Assembly: GCA_035707965.1 (NCBI GenBank)
Contig: DASSTJ010000037.1
Location: 1 to 55,249, forward strand
Source: DASSTJ01 sp035707965
GTDB taxonomy: Bacteria > Actinomycetota > Actinomycetes > Actinomycetales > Angustibacteraceae
Direction: 5' to 3'
Length of the DNA stretch: 55,249 nucleotides
The notes under the pieces were generated by a model that was not told the origin of the DNA, did not search any database, and saw only the letters and a program-made list of their open reading frames with translations. Position 1 is the first letter of the stretch, and every line of letters begins with the position of its first letter. Positions 7,861 through 16,096 of this stretch are shown here, one piece after another. Made by a program: the position numbers and the translations under genes.

Positions 7861-9237
7861 CTAGCGGGATACGAACAGCTCGCCAGCGCACTCGGCGAAG
7901 GCCTCGGTGTGCTGGTCGACGTCCGCCTCGCTCGTAGCGGGGCACATCAGCGCCATGTTGTGGAACGGCGTGAGCAGCAGCCGACGGTTCAGCGCATGCA
8001 GGTGCAGGTACTGCTGCAGCGGGAAGTCGTCGGCGGCCGCCGCCTCGGCGCCGTCGTGGGGCGGCTGGGACGAGAAGGCGTACTCCGCACGGCACCCGAT
8101 GCGCGTGACGTGCCACGGGGCGCCGGTGCTCCTCAGCACCCCCTGCACACCGTCGGTCCAGCGGACGGCGAGGGCCTCCATGCGCTCGAACGCGTCGGCG
8201 GTCAGCACCTCGGTCAGCGTCGCCGTGACCGCGGCCAACGACAGCGCGTTGCCGGCCAGCGTGCCGCCGATGCCGCCCACGTCGATGTCCTCGAGCTCGA
8301 TGCTCTTGCTGATGCGCTCGGTGAGCTCGGCCGACATGCCGAACGCCGCCGCCGGGATGCCGCCGCCGATCGTCTTACCGACCACGACGACGTCCGGCTC
8401 GAGGCCCCAGGCAGCGGTGCAGCCGCCGGGACCGGCGCACAACGTGTGCGTCTCGTCCATGACGAGCACCGTGCCGTGCTCACGGGTGAGCCGACGCAGC
8501 GCCTCGTGGTAGCCCGGGTCGGGCAGCACGATCCCGATGTTCGTCATGGCGGGCTCGAGCAGCGCCACCGCGACGTCGCCGTGCGCGAGGGCTGCCTCGA
8601 GCGCGGGGACGTCGTTGAACGGCACGACCACGGTCGTCTCGGACGGCGGTACCGGAGCGCCGATGTTGCCGCGCCGTGCCACCGTGCGGCCGGAGTCGTC
8701 GAGGGTCGCGAACGTCTCGTCCACCGTGCCGTGGTAGCACCAGTCGACGACGAGCACCTTCGGCCGACCCGTGACGTGCCGCGCGTAGCGGATGACGTGA
8801 CGGTTGGCGTCGGTGGCCGAGAGCGTGAACTGCCACTGCGGGACGCCGAACCGTCGGCTGAGCTCGGCGGCCGCCGTTGCCGCGTCCGCCGTCGGCAGCA
8901 TGGCCGTGATGCCATGGCCCACCTGGTCACGGACTCGTGCGACGGTCGGTGCGGGGGAGTGGCCGCTCATCGCACCGGTGTCGCCGAGGCACAGGTCGAC
9001 GTGCTCGATGCCGTCCGCGCAGGTGAAGTGGGCGCCGCCGGCGCGGTCGACGTAGACGGGGAACGGCCCCGGCCACTTGGCCATCCACGACATCGGCACG
9101 CCGTTCGGCAGGTGCGCCGTCGCCCGCTCGTGCAGCTCGCGGCAGCGCGGGTGAGTCGCGACGAAGCGCTCGACCTCGCGCTGGTGCAGCTGGTGCAACC
9201 GGCTGTGGTCGACCCCCGTCGTCAGGTCCCTGGTCAC
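7861..9237 (-). CDS. Class III PLP-dependent aminotransferase
   Basis: A 458-residue fold-type I aminotransferase of the glutamate-1-semialdehyde-mutase/omega-transaminase group. Visible elements are HLPNGVPMSWM, VDWCYHGTVDE, VLVMDETHTL (the PLP-binding Asp) and VVVVGKTIGGG with the Schiff-base Lys288. Unlike HemL, it lies beside gabT and gabD, so it is better read as an omega-amino-acid or polyamine aminotransferase; its substrate is not determined. The start is GTG 9237, supplied with a Shine-Dalgarno by a 10-bp tandem repeat in the 36-base gap after gabT. It probably forms an operon gabT, aminotransferase, ABC1 kinase on the minus strand. Confidence 0.85.
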   Translation of the reverse strand: MTRDLTTGVDHSRLHQLHQREVERFVATHPRCRELHERATAHLPNGVPMSWMAKWPGPFPVYVDRAGGAHFTCADGIEHVDLCLGDTGAMSGHSPAPTVARVRDQVGHGITAMLPTADAATAAAELSRRFGVPQWQFTLSATDANRHVIRYARHVTGRPKVLVVDWCYHGTVDETFATLDDSGRTVARRGNIGAPVPPSETTVVVPFNDVPALEAALAHGDVAVALLEPAMTNIGIVLPDPGYHEALRRLTREHGTVLVMDETHTLCAGPGGCTAAWGLEPDVVVVGKTIGGGIPAAAFGMSAELTERISKSIELEDIDVGGIGGTLAGNALSLAAVTATLTEVLTADAFERMEALAVRWTDGVQGVLRSTGAPWHVTRIGCRAEYAFSSQPPHDGAEAAAADDFPLQQYLHLHALNRRLLLTPFHNMALMCPATSEADVDQHTEAFAECAGELFVSR

Positions 9238-9273
9238 GTCGTCCCTCGTCGTCCCTCGTCGTCCCTCGTCGTC
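9237..9273. repeat. 10-bp tandem repeat carrying Shine-Dalgarno copies
   Basis: Three consecutive perfect copies of CGTCGTCCCT plus a partial fourth fill almost the whole gap between gabT and the downstream aminotransferase. Read on the minus (coding) strand, each copy supplies GAGGGA, a Shine-Dalgarno-like sequence; the last sits five bases before the GTG start. Confidence 0.8.
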
Positions 9274-10695
9274 TCAGCCGGCCACGGCCACAGCGAGCAC
9301 GTCGAGCGCCTCGCCGAGGAGCTCGTCGCCGATGACGAGCGGCGGCAGGAAGCGGAGCACGTTGCCGTAGGTGCCGCAGGTCAGGGTCACCACCCCCTGC
9401 GCGTGGCAGGCGGCGCTGATGCGAGCCGCCTCGGCCGCGTCCGGCTCCTTCGTGCCCGGCCGCACCAGCTCGATCGCGATCATGGCGCCGCGACCGCGCA
9501 CGTCACCGATCTGCGGGTGCTGGGCTGCGAGCTCCGTCAGCCGGGCGAGCATGACGTCACCGATCGCCCGGGCGCGACCCGCCAGGTCGTCGGCCTCCAT
9601 GGCCTCGATCGACGCGAGCGCGGCGGCGCACGCCACCGGGTTGCCGCCGTACGTGCCACCGAGCCCACCGGTGTGCACGGCATCCATCAGCTCGGCGCGG
9701 CCGGTCACCGCGGCGAGCGGTAGGCCGCCCGCGATGCCCTTGGCCGTCGTGATGAGATCGGGGACGACGCCCTCGTGCTCGCAGGCGAACATCGTGCCGG
9801 TGCGGCAGAACCCGCTCTGCACCTCGTCGGCGACGAACACGATGCCGTTGGCCGTGCACCACTCCGAGATCGCCGAGAGGAAGCCTGGTGCGGGCACGAT
9901 GAACCCGCCCTCGCCCTGGATCGGCTCGATGACGACGGCGGCCACCTCGTCCGCTCCGACCTGCTTCTCGATGACGGAGATGGCTCGAGCGGCGGCCTGC
10001 CCGCCGGTCACCTCGGTCTCCTCACGGAACGGGTAGCTCATCGGGGCGCGGTAGACCTCGCCCGCGAACGGCCCGAAACCGTGCTTGTACGGCATCGCCT
10101 TCGCGGTCATGGCCATCGTGAGGTTCGTGCGGCCGTGGTAGGCGTGGTCGAAGACGACGACGGCGTCGCGGCCCGTGGCGTGCCGGGCGATCTTGACGGC
10201 GTTCTCCACCGCCTCGGCGCCGGAGTTGAACAGCGCGGACTTCTTGGCGTGGCGGCCCGGCGTGAGCCGGTTCAAGGCCTCGCAGACCTCCACGTAGCCG
10301 GCGTAGGGCGTCACCATGAAGCAGGTGTGCGTGAACGCCGCCACCTGTGTGCGGACGCGGTCGACGACCCGCGGGTTGGCGTTGCCCACGTTGACCACCG
10401 CGATGCCTGCGCCGAGGTCGATCAGCGAGTTTCCGTCCACGTCGACGAGCACGGCGCCCCCCGCGCGCTCGACGTAGATCGGGAGGGTCGTGCCGACGCC
10501 GTTCGCGACTGCCGAGGTCTTGCGCTCGTGCAGCGCCCGGGAACGCGGCCCGGGGATCTCGGTCACCAGCCGCCGGCGCTGGGGGACGTCCGCGATCGCC
10601 GTGGCGGCGAGCGAGGGCACCGCCGGGGCGCCGGGGGCATGAGCGTCCTGGGTGCCGGACAGGGATGGCTTCTGGTCGGTGAGGGCGTCGGTCAT
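9274..10695 (-). CDS. gabT: 4-aminobutyrate aminotransferase
   Basis: A 473-residue class III aminotransferase that moves the amino group of GABA to 2-oxoglutarate, giving succinate semialdehyde. It has LIDLGAGIAVVNVGNANP, FNSGAEAVENAVKIAR, VVFDHAYHGRTNLTMAMT, IEPIQGEGGFIVP, FVADEVQSGFCRTG and ITTAKGIAGGLPLAAV with the PLP Lys319, all typical of actinobacterial GabT. The first 40 or so residues form a low-complexity extension. The start codon lies six bases after a TAGACT -10 box, so the mRNA may be leaderless. Its partner gabD is divergent, about 450 bases away across a biotin-carrier gene. Confidence 0.92.
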   Translation of the reverse strand: MTDALTDQKPSLSGTQDAHAPGAPAVPSLAATAIADVPQRRRLVTEIPGPRSRALHERKTSAVANGVGTTLPIYVERAGGAVLVDVDGNSLIDLGAGIAVVNVGNANPRVVDRVRTQVAAFTHTCFMVTPYAGYVEVCEALNRLTPGRHAKKSALFNSGAEAVENAVKIARHATGRDAVVVFDHAYHGRTNLTMAMTAKAMPYKHGFGPFAGEVYRAPMSYPFREETEVTGGQAAARAISVIEKQVGADEVAAVVIEPIQGEGGFIVPAPGFLSAISEWCTANGIVFVADEVQSGFCRTGTMFACEHEGVVPDLITTAKGIAGGLPLAAVTGRAELMDAVHTGGLGGTYGGNPVACAAALASIEAMEADDLAGRARAIGDVMLARLTELAAQHPQIGDVRGRGAMIAIELVRPGTKEPDAAEAARISAACHAQGVVTLTCGTYGNVLRFLPPLVIGDELLGEALDVLAVAVAG

Positions 10696-10701
10696 GGGCG
10701 C

Positions 10702-10707
10702 AGTCTA
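10702..10707 (-). promoter_or_regulatory. Candidate leaderless -10 box of gabT
   Basis: On the minus strand TAGACT ends six bases before the gabT ATG. This is the spacing expected when transcription starts at the start codon, which is common in Actinomycetota. No good -35 is visible. Confidence 0.4.
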
Positions 10708-10743
10708 CTGGGGATCTGCCCTGCGGGGATCCTCCCGATCAAC

Positions 10744-10779
10744 GGTATCCGTCTTGTTTGATACCTCAGGGTTCGGATA
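10744..10779. promoter_or_regulatory. Overlapping inverted repeats in the gabT/gabD divergent region
   Basis: GGTATC (10744-10749) pairs with GATACC (10760-10765). The overlapping TATCCG (10746-10751) pairs with CGGATA (10774-10779). The patch is A+T-rich compared with its surroundings and lies about 50 bases upstream of gabT and 130 bases upstream of the biotin carrier. A regulator binding here could control both directions. No matching regulator gene is encoded nearby. Confidence 0.4.
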
Positions 10780-10907
10780 ACGTCGAGGCGAGGGCGATGA
10801 CCTGCGGATCACGTGGCCTGCACCCCGGACGGCTGCTCGACCTGGGGTGCGCCAGGATGGGCGGCGGATCACAGCAGGTGAGCCGCGACCGTCGAGCAGG
10901 AGGACCC

Positions 10908-11129
10908 GTGCGCACGACCGAGGTGGCCAGCGAGCTGGTGGCGAACGTGCTGGAGGTGCTCGTGGATGTCGGTCAGCAGGTCGCCGAGGGCGACGAGCTC
11001 GTCATGCTCGAGTCGATGAAGATGGAGATCCCGGTGCTGGCCCCCCACCCGGGCACCGTGATGGCGATTCGCACGGCCGTCGGTGACGTCGTCCAGGACG
11101 GCGACGTGATGGTCGTCCTCACCCGATAG
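10908..11129 (+). CDS. Stand-alone biotin/lipoyl carrier protein
   Basis: A 73-residue single-domain carrier with the biotinylation motif ESMKME; Lys38 is the expected attachment site. GTG 10908 is chosen because AGGAGG lies just upstream and it gives the normal 70-75 residue size of actinobacterial BCCP-like small carriers; the open frame continues 150 bases upstream without support. Such free carriers resemble the C-terminal domain of acyl-CoA carboxylase alpha subunits, but no carboxylase gene is nearby. It is followed after 13 bases by gabD, an unusual partner. It may be shared by a carboxylase encoded elsewhere. Confidence 0.85.
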   Translation: MRTTEVASELVANVLEVLVDVGQQVAEGDELVMLESMKMEIPVLAPHPGTVMAIRTAVGDVVQDGDVMVVLTR

Positions 11130-11142
11130 GAGAACAGGCACC

Positions 11143-12609
11143 GTGACTCAGCGAGCGGACGAGCGCAGCCTCGTCGAGCAGGTCCCCACCGGTCTGCGCA
11201 TCGGAGGGGAGTGGCGCGAGGCACAGGGCGGAGGCCGTCTCGAGGTCGAGGACCCCTCGACGGGCGAGACGCTGACCACCGTGGCCGACGCGTCCGTGGC
11301 CGATGGCACGGCCGCGCTCGACGCCGCCGTCGCTGCGCAGGGGTCCTGGGCCGCGACACCGCCGCGAGACCGCGGCGAGATCCTCCGGGCCGCGTTCGAG
11401 AAGGTCACCGAGCGCGCCGACGACCTCGCGTTGCTGATGACCCTCGAGATGGGCAAGCCGCTGGCCGAGTCCCGAGCCGAGGTCGCGTACGGCGCCGAGT
11501 TCTTCCGGTGGTTCTCCGAGGAGGCCGTCCGCATCGCCGGCCGCTGGTCCACGGCCCCGAACGGCGCCACGCGGCTGATGACGATGAAGCAGCCCGTGGG
11601 CCCGTGCCTCATGATCACCCCCTGGAACTTCCCGCTCGCCATGGGCACCCGCAAGATCGGCCCGGCCATCGCCGCCGGCTGCACCATGGTCGTCAAGCCG
11701 GCGTCGCAGACGCCCCTCACCATGTACGCGCTCGCACAGATCCTCCTCGAGTGCGGTCTGCCGGACGGCGTGCTCAACGTCATCACGACCTCGTCGACCG
11801 GCGAGGTCATGGAGCCCCTGATCCGCGACCCGCGGCTGCGCAAGCTCACCTTCACCGGCTCCACGCCGGTCGGCCGACGGCTCGTCGAGCAGTCCGCCGA
11901 GGGCCTCCTCCGGGTCTCCATGGAGCTCGGGGGCAACGCCCCGTTCCTCGTCTTCGACGACGCCGACCTCGACCGGGCGGTGGACGGCGCCATGCTGGCC
12001 AAGATGCGCAACATCGGTGAGGCCTGCACGGCAGCCAACCGGTTCCTCGTGCACGAGTCCGTCGCCGCCGACTTCTCCCGCGCCCTCGCCGACCGCATGG
12101 GTGCGCTGACCGTGGGTCGCGGCACCGACGACGGCGTCGAGGTCGGTCCGCTCATCGACGGCAAGCAGCGCGACAAGGTGGCCGAGCTCGTCGCCGACGC
12201 GGTCGACCGGGGTGGTCGTGTCCTGACCGGGGGCAACCGCGGGGACGGCGCCGGCTACTTCTTCGAGCCGACGGTGCTCGCCGACGTCCCCACCAGCGCC
12301 GCGATGTTCCGTGAGGAGATCTTCGGTCCGGTCGCCCCCGTCACGACGTTCTCCACCGACGAGGAGGCGCTGGCGCTGGCCAACGACACGGAGTACGGGC
12401 TCGTGGCCTACGCGTTCACGCGTGACCTGGGCCGCGCCGTCCGGGTGTCCGAGGCGCTCGAGACCGGCATGGTCGGCATCAACCAGGGCGTGGTGTCGAA
12501 CCCCGCGGCGCCGTTCGGCGGCGTCAAGGCGAGCGGTTTCGGGCGAGAGGGCGGGGCCGAGGGCATCGAGGAGTACCTGGAGACGAAGTACGTGGGCATC
12601 GCCCTGTGA
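11143..12609 (+). CDS. gabD: NAD(P)-dependent succinate-semialdehyde dehydrogenase
   Basis: A 488-residue aldehyde dehydrogenase. It carries ITPWNFPLAMGTRKIGPA, the NAD-site LTFTGSTPVGRRL, the general base Glu261 in MELGGNAP and the catalytic Cys295 in GEACTAANR, with the C-terminal NPAAPFGGVKASGFGREGG. This matches the GabD branch, which oxidises succinate semialdehyde to succinate, and gabT is divergent nearby. GTG 11143 follows AGGAGAAC. It probably shares a transcript with the biotin carrier 13 bases upstream. Other ALDH substrates cannot be excluded from sequence alone, but the gabT context makes this the natural reading. Confidence 0.9.
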   Translation: MTQRADERSLVEQVPTGLRIGGEWREAQGGGRLEVEDPSTGETLTTVADASVADGTAALDAAVAAQGSWAATPPRDRGEILRAAFEKVTERADDLALLMTLEMGKPLAESRAEVAYGAEFFRWFSEEAVRIAGRWSTAPNGATRLMTMKQPVGPCLMITPWNFPLAMGTRKIGPAIAAGCTMVVKPASQTPLTMYALAQILLECGLPDGVLNVITTSSTGEVMEPLIRDPRLRKLTFTGSTPVGRRLVEQSAEGLLRVSMELGGNAPFLVFDDADLDRAVDGAMLAKMRNIGEACTAANRFLVHESVAADFSRALADRMGALTVGRGTDDGVEVGPLIDGKQRDKVAELVADAVDRGGRVLTGGNRGDGAGYFFEPTVLADVPTSAAMFREEIFGPVAPVTTFSTDEEALALANDTEYGLVAYAFTRDLGRAVRVSEALETGMVGINQGVVSNPAAPFGGVKASGFGREGGAEGIEEYLETKYVGIAL

Positions 12610-12668
12610 CAGCCCGCGCCTTCCGACGCCGGTAACCACCCGCTCGGCTCAGCGCGAACCAGGCAGCA

Positions 12669-12685
12669 GCGACGCCGGGCGTCGC
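12669..12685. terminator. Palindrome downstream of gabD
   Basis: GCGACGCC and GGCGTCGC form a perfect 8-bp dyad around a single base, about 60 bases after the gabD stop. There is no T-run. The 251-base gap 12610-12860 otherwise holds no recognisable gene. Confidence 0.3.
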
Positions 12686-12860
12686 ACTGGACTCCGGCCG
12701 GTGGCTCAGCGTCGCGGGCTGCTCCGAACAGGTGAACAGACCGCCCGTGTGGGCCTAGACCTCAGGGTTCTCGGCGACGACCGCGCACCGTACCGGTTCA
12801 ATCGCTCACGGTGACGGGCCGGCCGTGGTGGCCGCTGCGCGAGGGGACCGGTGACACGAC

Positions 12861-14843
12861 GTGGGTGGCGAGCTGTCGCTGGTGGGTGTCCTGCTCGTCG
12901 CGGGACTCCTGGTCGGCGAGCTCGGGCTGATCCCCGTCCCGGGGCACGAGGACGACGGTGCCGAGGTGCGGATGTCGACGCCGTTCACCGTGGCGCTCGT
13001 CCTGACCGGACCGTTCCTGCTGCTGCTCGTGCTGCACGCGGTCGCCGGCCTGCTGGCCGACCTCCGCAGCCGCCGGACCCTCGACCGGATGGGACTCACG
13101 GTGCTGCGGTCGGTGCTGGCCCTCAGCGCCGGGCGCCTGGTGTTCTGCGCGCTGACAGGCGTGCCGTTCACCGGCGGGTACGAGCCGATCGGGGCAGGCC
13201 AGGTGCCGGCGGCCCTCGCTGCGGGCGGCGCCTTCCTGACGCTGTGGCTGCTCACCACCGCGCTCGTCCGCTCGCGCGCCACCAACCGGCCGTGGACGGC
13301 GGTCTTCAGGTCGCACGTGGCCGGCACGGTGGAGGCGTCGGTCGTCCTGATGAGCATCGGGCCGCTCCTCGTGGTCGTCGCCGGCGTGAACCCGTGGCTG
13401 CTGCCGCTGCTCGTGCTGCCCGTGCTCGCCGTCCGTCGCTCCGCTGCGCTCGCCGCGCAGCACCACGCCCAGTCGTTGCACGACGCCCTCACAGGTCTCA
13501 GCAACCGCGCCGACTTCTTCAGCCGCACGCGGCACGCCCTCGTCCGTGCCGAGGGAGCCGGGGCGCCGTTGGCCGTGCTCATGGTCGACCTCGACCACTT
13601 CAAGGACATCAACGACACGCTCGGTCACCAGGTGGGAGACGAGCTGATCCAGCAGGTCGCCCGCCGCATCGCGGACGCCGTGGCCGACGACGACGGGGCG
13701 TGCGTCGCACGGCTCGGCGGTGACGAGTTCGCCGTCCTGCTCGACGGCCACGACCGGGCGTCCGCCGTGGCGCGGGCCAGCGAGGCGCTCGACGCCGTGT
13801 CCTGCCCGCTCCAGATCGCCGGCACGAGGCTCTCGGTCCAGGCGAGCATCGGCGTCGCCGTGGCTGCGCCGGGGATGACTGTCAGCACGATCATGAAGCG
13901 CGCCGACATCGCGTTGTACGAGGCGAAGCGCGAGCGGGCCCGGTGGTCCGTCTTCGACCCCGCGTCGATCACCGGCACCCCAGAGCGGCTCAGCCTTCTC
14001 GCAGACCTGCGCGAAGCCGTCCAGGAGCGGCGCCTCTCGGTCGTCTTCCAACCGCAGGTCACCGTCGCCGACGGCGCGGTCGTGGGGGCGGAGGCGCTCG
14101 CTCGCTGGCACCACCCCGTGCGCGGTCCCATCCAGCCGGAGGAGTTCATCTGGCTGGCCGAGAGCGCCGGGCTGATCAGCCAGATCACCGACCAGGTGCT
14201 CGACGCCTCCCTGGAGGCCCTGCACGACTGGAACGCGGCCGGGCTGAGCGCCCACGTCTCCGTCAACCTGTCGGCGCGCCAGCTCTCGGACCTCAACCTC
14301 CCCGACCGGCTCGCCGCGTCGCTGCAGCGGCACCGCGTGGACCCCCACCAGCTCACCATCGAGGTGACCGAGAGCAGCATCATGGGCGACCCCCGCCGGG
14401 CAGCCCAGATCCTCACCGCGCTCCGCGACCTCGGCATCCGCGTGGCCATCGACGACTTCGGCACCGGCTACTCGTCGCTCGTCTACCTGCGTAGCCTCGA
14501 CCTCGACGAGATCAAGATCGACCGCAGCTTCGTCCGCACCCTGTGCACCGACGCCAACGACGTCGTCCTCGTGCGCTCGATCATCGAGCTGGGGCACAAC
14601 CTCGGCCTCTCCGTGGTGGCCGAGGGCGTCGAGGACAGCAACCAGTTCGTCCACCTGCGCGACCTGGGCTGCGACGTGGTGCAGGGCTACCACGTCGGGC
14701 GCCCGATGGACTCCACGGACGTGCTGCAGTGGTTCCAGTCCGAGCGGACCCTCCAGCACGGCCTGCCTCACCGTCGCGTGCGGGTGACACCCGTCGCCGC
14801 CCTGCCCGGACTGCTCGACGGGTGCGAGACACTCGCGGGGTGA
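12861..14843 (+). CDS. Membrane-bound GGDEF-EAL protein (c-di-GMP synthesis/hydrolysis)
   Basis: A 660-residue protein. The first 200 residues contain about five or six hydrophobic segments forming a membrane sensor region of unrecognised type. A GGDEF domain follows, with an intact GGDEF signature at 286-290, then an EAL domain with EAL at 411-413, DDFGTGYSSL, EIKID and VAEGVED. Both catalytic signatures look intact, so it may make and degrade cyclic di-GMP. GTG 12861 is the first start after an in-frame stop at 12852. Its last codons overlap the dxr start (GTGA), so the signalling gene and dxr are translationally coupled. Possible stimuli are unknown. Confidence 0.9.
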   Translation: MGGELSLVGVLLVAGLLVGELGLIPVPGHEDDGAEVRMSTPFTVALVLTGPFLLLLVLHAVAGLLADLRSRRTLDRMGLTVLRSVLALSAGRLVFCALTGVPFTGGYEPIGAGQVPAALAAGGAFLTLWLLTTALVRSRATNRPWTAVFRSHVAGTVEASVVLMSIGPLLVVVAGVNPWLLPLLVLPVLAVRRSAALAAQHHAQSLHDALTGLSNRADFFSRTRHALVRAEGAGAPLAVLMVDLDHFKDINDTLGHQVGDELIQQVARRIADAVADDDGACVARLGGDEFAVLLDGHDRASAVARASEALDAVSCPLQIAGTRLSVQASIGVAVAAPGMTVSTIMKRADIALYEAKRERARWSVFDPASITGTPERLSLLADLREAVQERRLSVVFQPQVTVADGAVVGAEALARWHHPVRGPIQPEEFIWLAESAGLISQITDQVLDASLEALHDWNAAGLSAHVSVNLSARQLSDLNLPDRLAASLQRHRVDPHQLTIEVTESSIMGDPRRAAQILTALRDLGIRVAIDDFGTGYSSLVYLRSLDLDEIKIDRSFVRTLCTDANDVVLVRSIIELGHNLGLSVVAEGVEDSNQFVHLRDLGCDVVQGYHVGRPMDSTDVLQWFQSERTLQHGLPHRRVRVTPVAALPGLLDGCETLAG

Positions 14844-16096
14844 CGTCACCCCAGAGCCCCACGGTCGCGACCGCCGCTCGTGGCACCGCTGGCCCGTTCG
14901 CTCACGACAGCAGCGGCGTCCGCGAGGTCGTGCTCCTCGGCAGCACCGGTTCGGTCGGCACCCAGACGATCGACGTCGTCGAGGGCAACCCTGACCGGTT
15001 CCGTGTCGTCGCGGTGGCCGCCGCCGGCAGCCAGCCCCGGCTCCTGGCGCAGCAGGCCGTGCGGCTCGGTGCCCGCCAGGTGGCCGTCGCCGACGAGGAT
15101 GCCGCCCCCGCCGTCCGTGCCGCGTTGGCCGACGAGCTGGCAGCCGCGGGCCGTCCGTCCGGACAGGGCCCGGAGCTGCTGACGGGAGCGGACGCGGTGG
15201 CCACCCTCGCTGCGTCGCCGGCGGACGTCGTCCTCAACGGCATGACCGGCTCGATCGGGCTGGCGCCGACCCTCGCCGCGCTCGAGGCGGGACGCACGCT
15301 GGCCCTCGCCAACAAGGAGTCGCTGATCGTGGGCGGTGCGCTCGTCACCGATGCAGCCGCAGCCGGCCAGATCGTGCCTGTCGACTCGGAGCACTCCGCG
15401 ATCGCGCAGTGCCTGCGAGCCGGAGCCGGCACCGAGGTCCGGCGGCTGCTGGTCACCGCCAGCGGTGGACCGTTCCGCGGTCGCACCCGTTCCGAGCTGC
15501 ACGACGTCACTCCCGAGCAGGCGATGGCGCACCCCACCTGGGCCATGGGCCCGATGGTGACGACCAACTCGGCGACGCTGGTCAACAAGGGCCTGGAGGT
15601 CATCGAGGCGCACCTGCTGTTCGGGGTGCCGTTCGAGCGCATCGACGTGGTCGTGCACCCCCAGTCGGTCGTCCACTCGATGGTCGAGTTCGTGGACGGC
15701 TCCACCGTCGCCCAGTGCTCCCCCCCGGACATGCGGCTGCCCATCGCCGTCGCGCTCGGCTGGCCCGACCGGGTGCCCGGCGCCGTACCCGGCTGCGACT
15801 GGACGACCGCGTGCAGCTGGGAGTTCCAGCCGCTGGACGACGACGTGTTCCCCGCCGTCCGGCTGGCTCGTCGGGTGGGTGAGGCCGGTTCCACGTACCC
15901 GGCGGTCTACAACGCCGCGAACGAGGAGGCGGTGCAGGCGTTCTGGCGCGGGCGCCTGCGCTTCACCGAGATCGTCGACACGGTGACGCGTGTCGTCGAG
16001 GACCATCAGCCGCCGTCCGGACCGCTCACCCTGACGGGTGTGCTGGGCGCGGAGCGGTGGGCCCGGTCCCGAGCGCGTGCGATCCTTGAGAGGTGA
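14840..16096 (+). CDS. dxr: 1-deoxy-D-xylulose 5-phosphate reductoisomerase
   Basis: A 418-residue DXR, the enzyme that converts DXP to MEP with NADPH in the non-mevalonate isoprenoid pathway. It shows the NADPH loop GSTGSVG (34-40), NGMTGSIGL, LANKESLIVGG, the metal and substrate site DSEHSAI, SGGPFRG, HPTWAMG, NKGLEVIEAHLLF and HPQSVVHSMVEF. GTG 14840 overlaps the preceding stop by 4 bp; this adds about 25 residues before the first strand, a modest N-terminal extension. The open frame continues far upstream inside the GGDEF-EAL gene, but that part is a shadow. The following rseP starts at GTG 16093, inside its stop. Confidence 0.95.
   Translation: MTSPQSPTVATAARGTAGPFAHDSSGVREVVLLGSTGSVGTQTIDVVEGNPDRFRVVAVAAAGSQPRLLAQQAVRLGARQVAVADEDAAPAVRAALADELAAAGRPSGQGPELLTGADAVATLAASPADVVLNGMTGSIGLAPTLAALEAGRTLALANKESLIVGGALVTDAAAAGQIVPVDSEHSAIAQCLRAGAGTEVRRLLVTASGGPFRGRTRSELHDVTPEQAMAHPTWAMGPMVTTNSATLVNKGLEVIEAHLLFGVPFERIDVVVHPQSVVHSMVEFVDGSTVAQCSPPDMRLPIAVALGWPDRVPGAVPGCDWTTACSWEFQPLDDDVFPAVRLARRVGEAGSTYPAVYNAANEEAVQAFWRGRLRFTEIVDTVTRVVEDHQPPSGPLTLTGVLGAERWARSRARAILER

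Noticed and set aside
7300..9723. 807-residue plus-strand frame across three minus-strand genes
   Set aside because: It spans the kinase, aminotransferase and gabT genes, all of which have intact catalytic motifs on the other strand.
12661..12730. Possible sixth copy of the hairpin repeat after gabD
   Set aside because: GGCAGCAGCGACGCCGGGCG resembles the tandem unit, but the arm spacing is not 51 bases and the right arm is not recognisable. It is listed only as a terminator-like dyad.
12798..14849. 683-residue open frame on the minus strand
   Set aside because: It lies exactly opposite the GGDEF-EAL gene, has a biased His/Val/Asp/Arg composition and no domain; a high-GC shadow frame.
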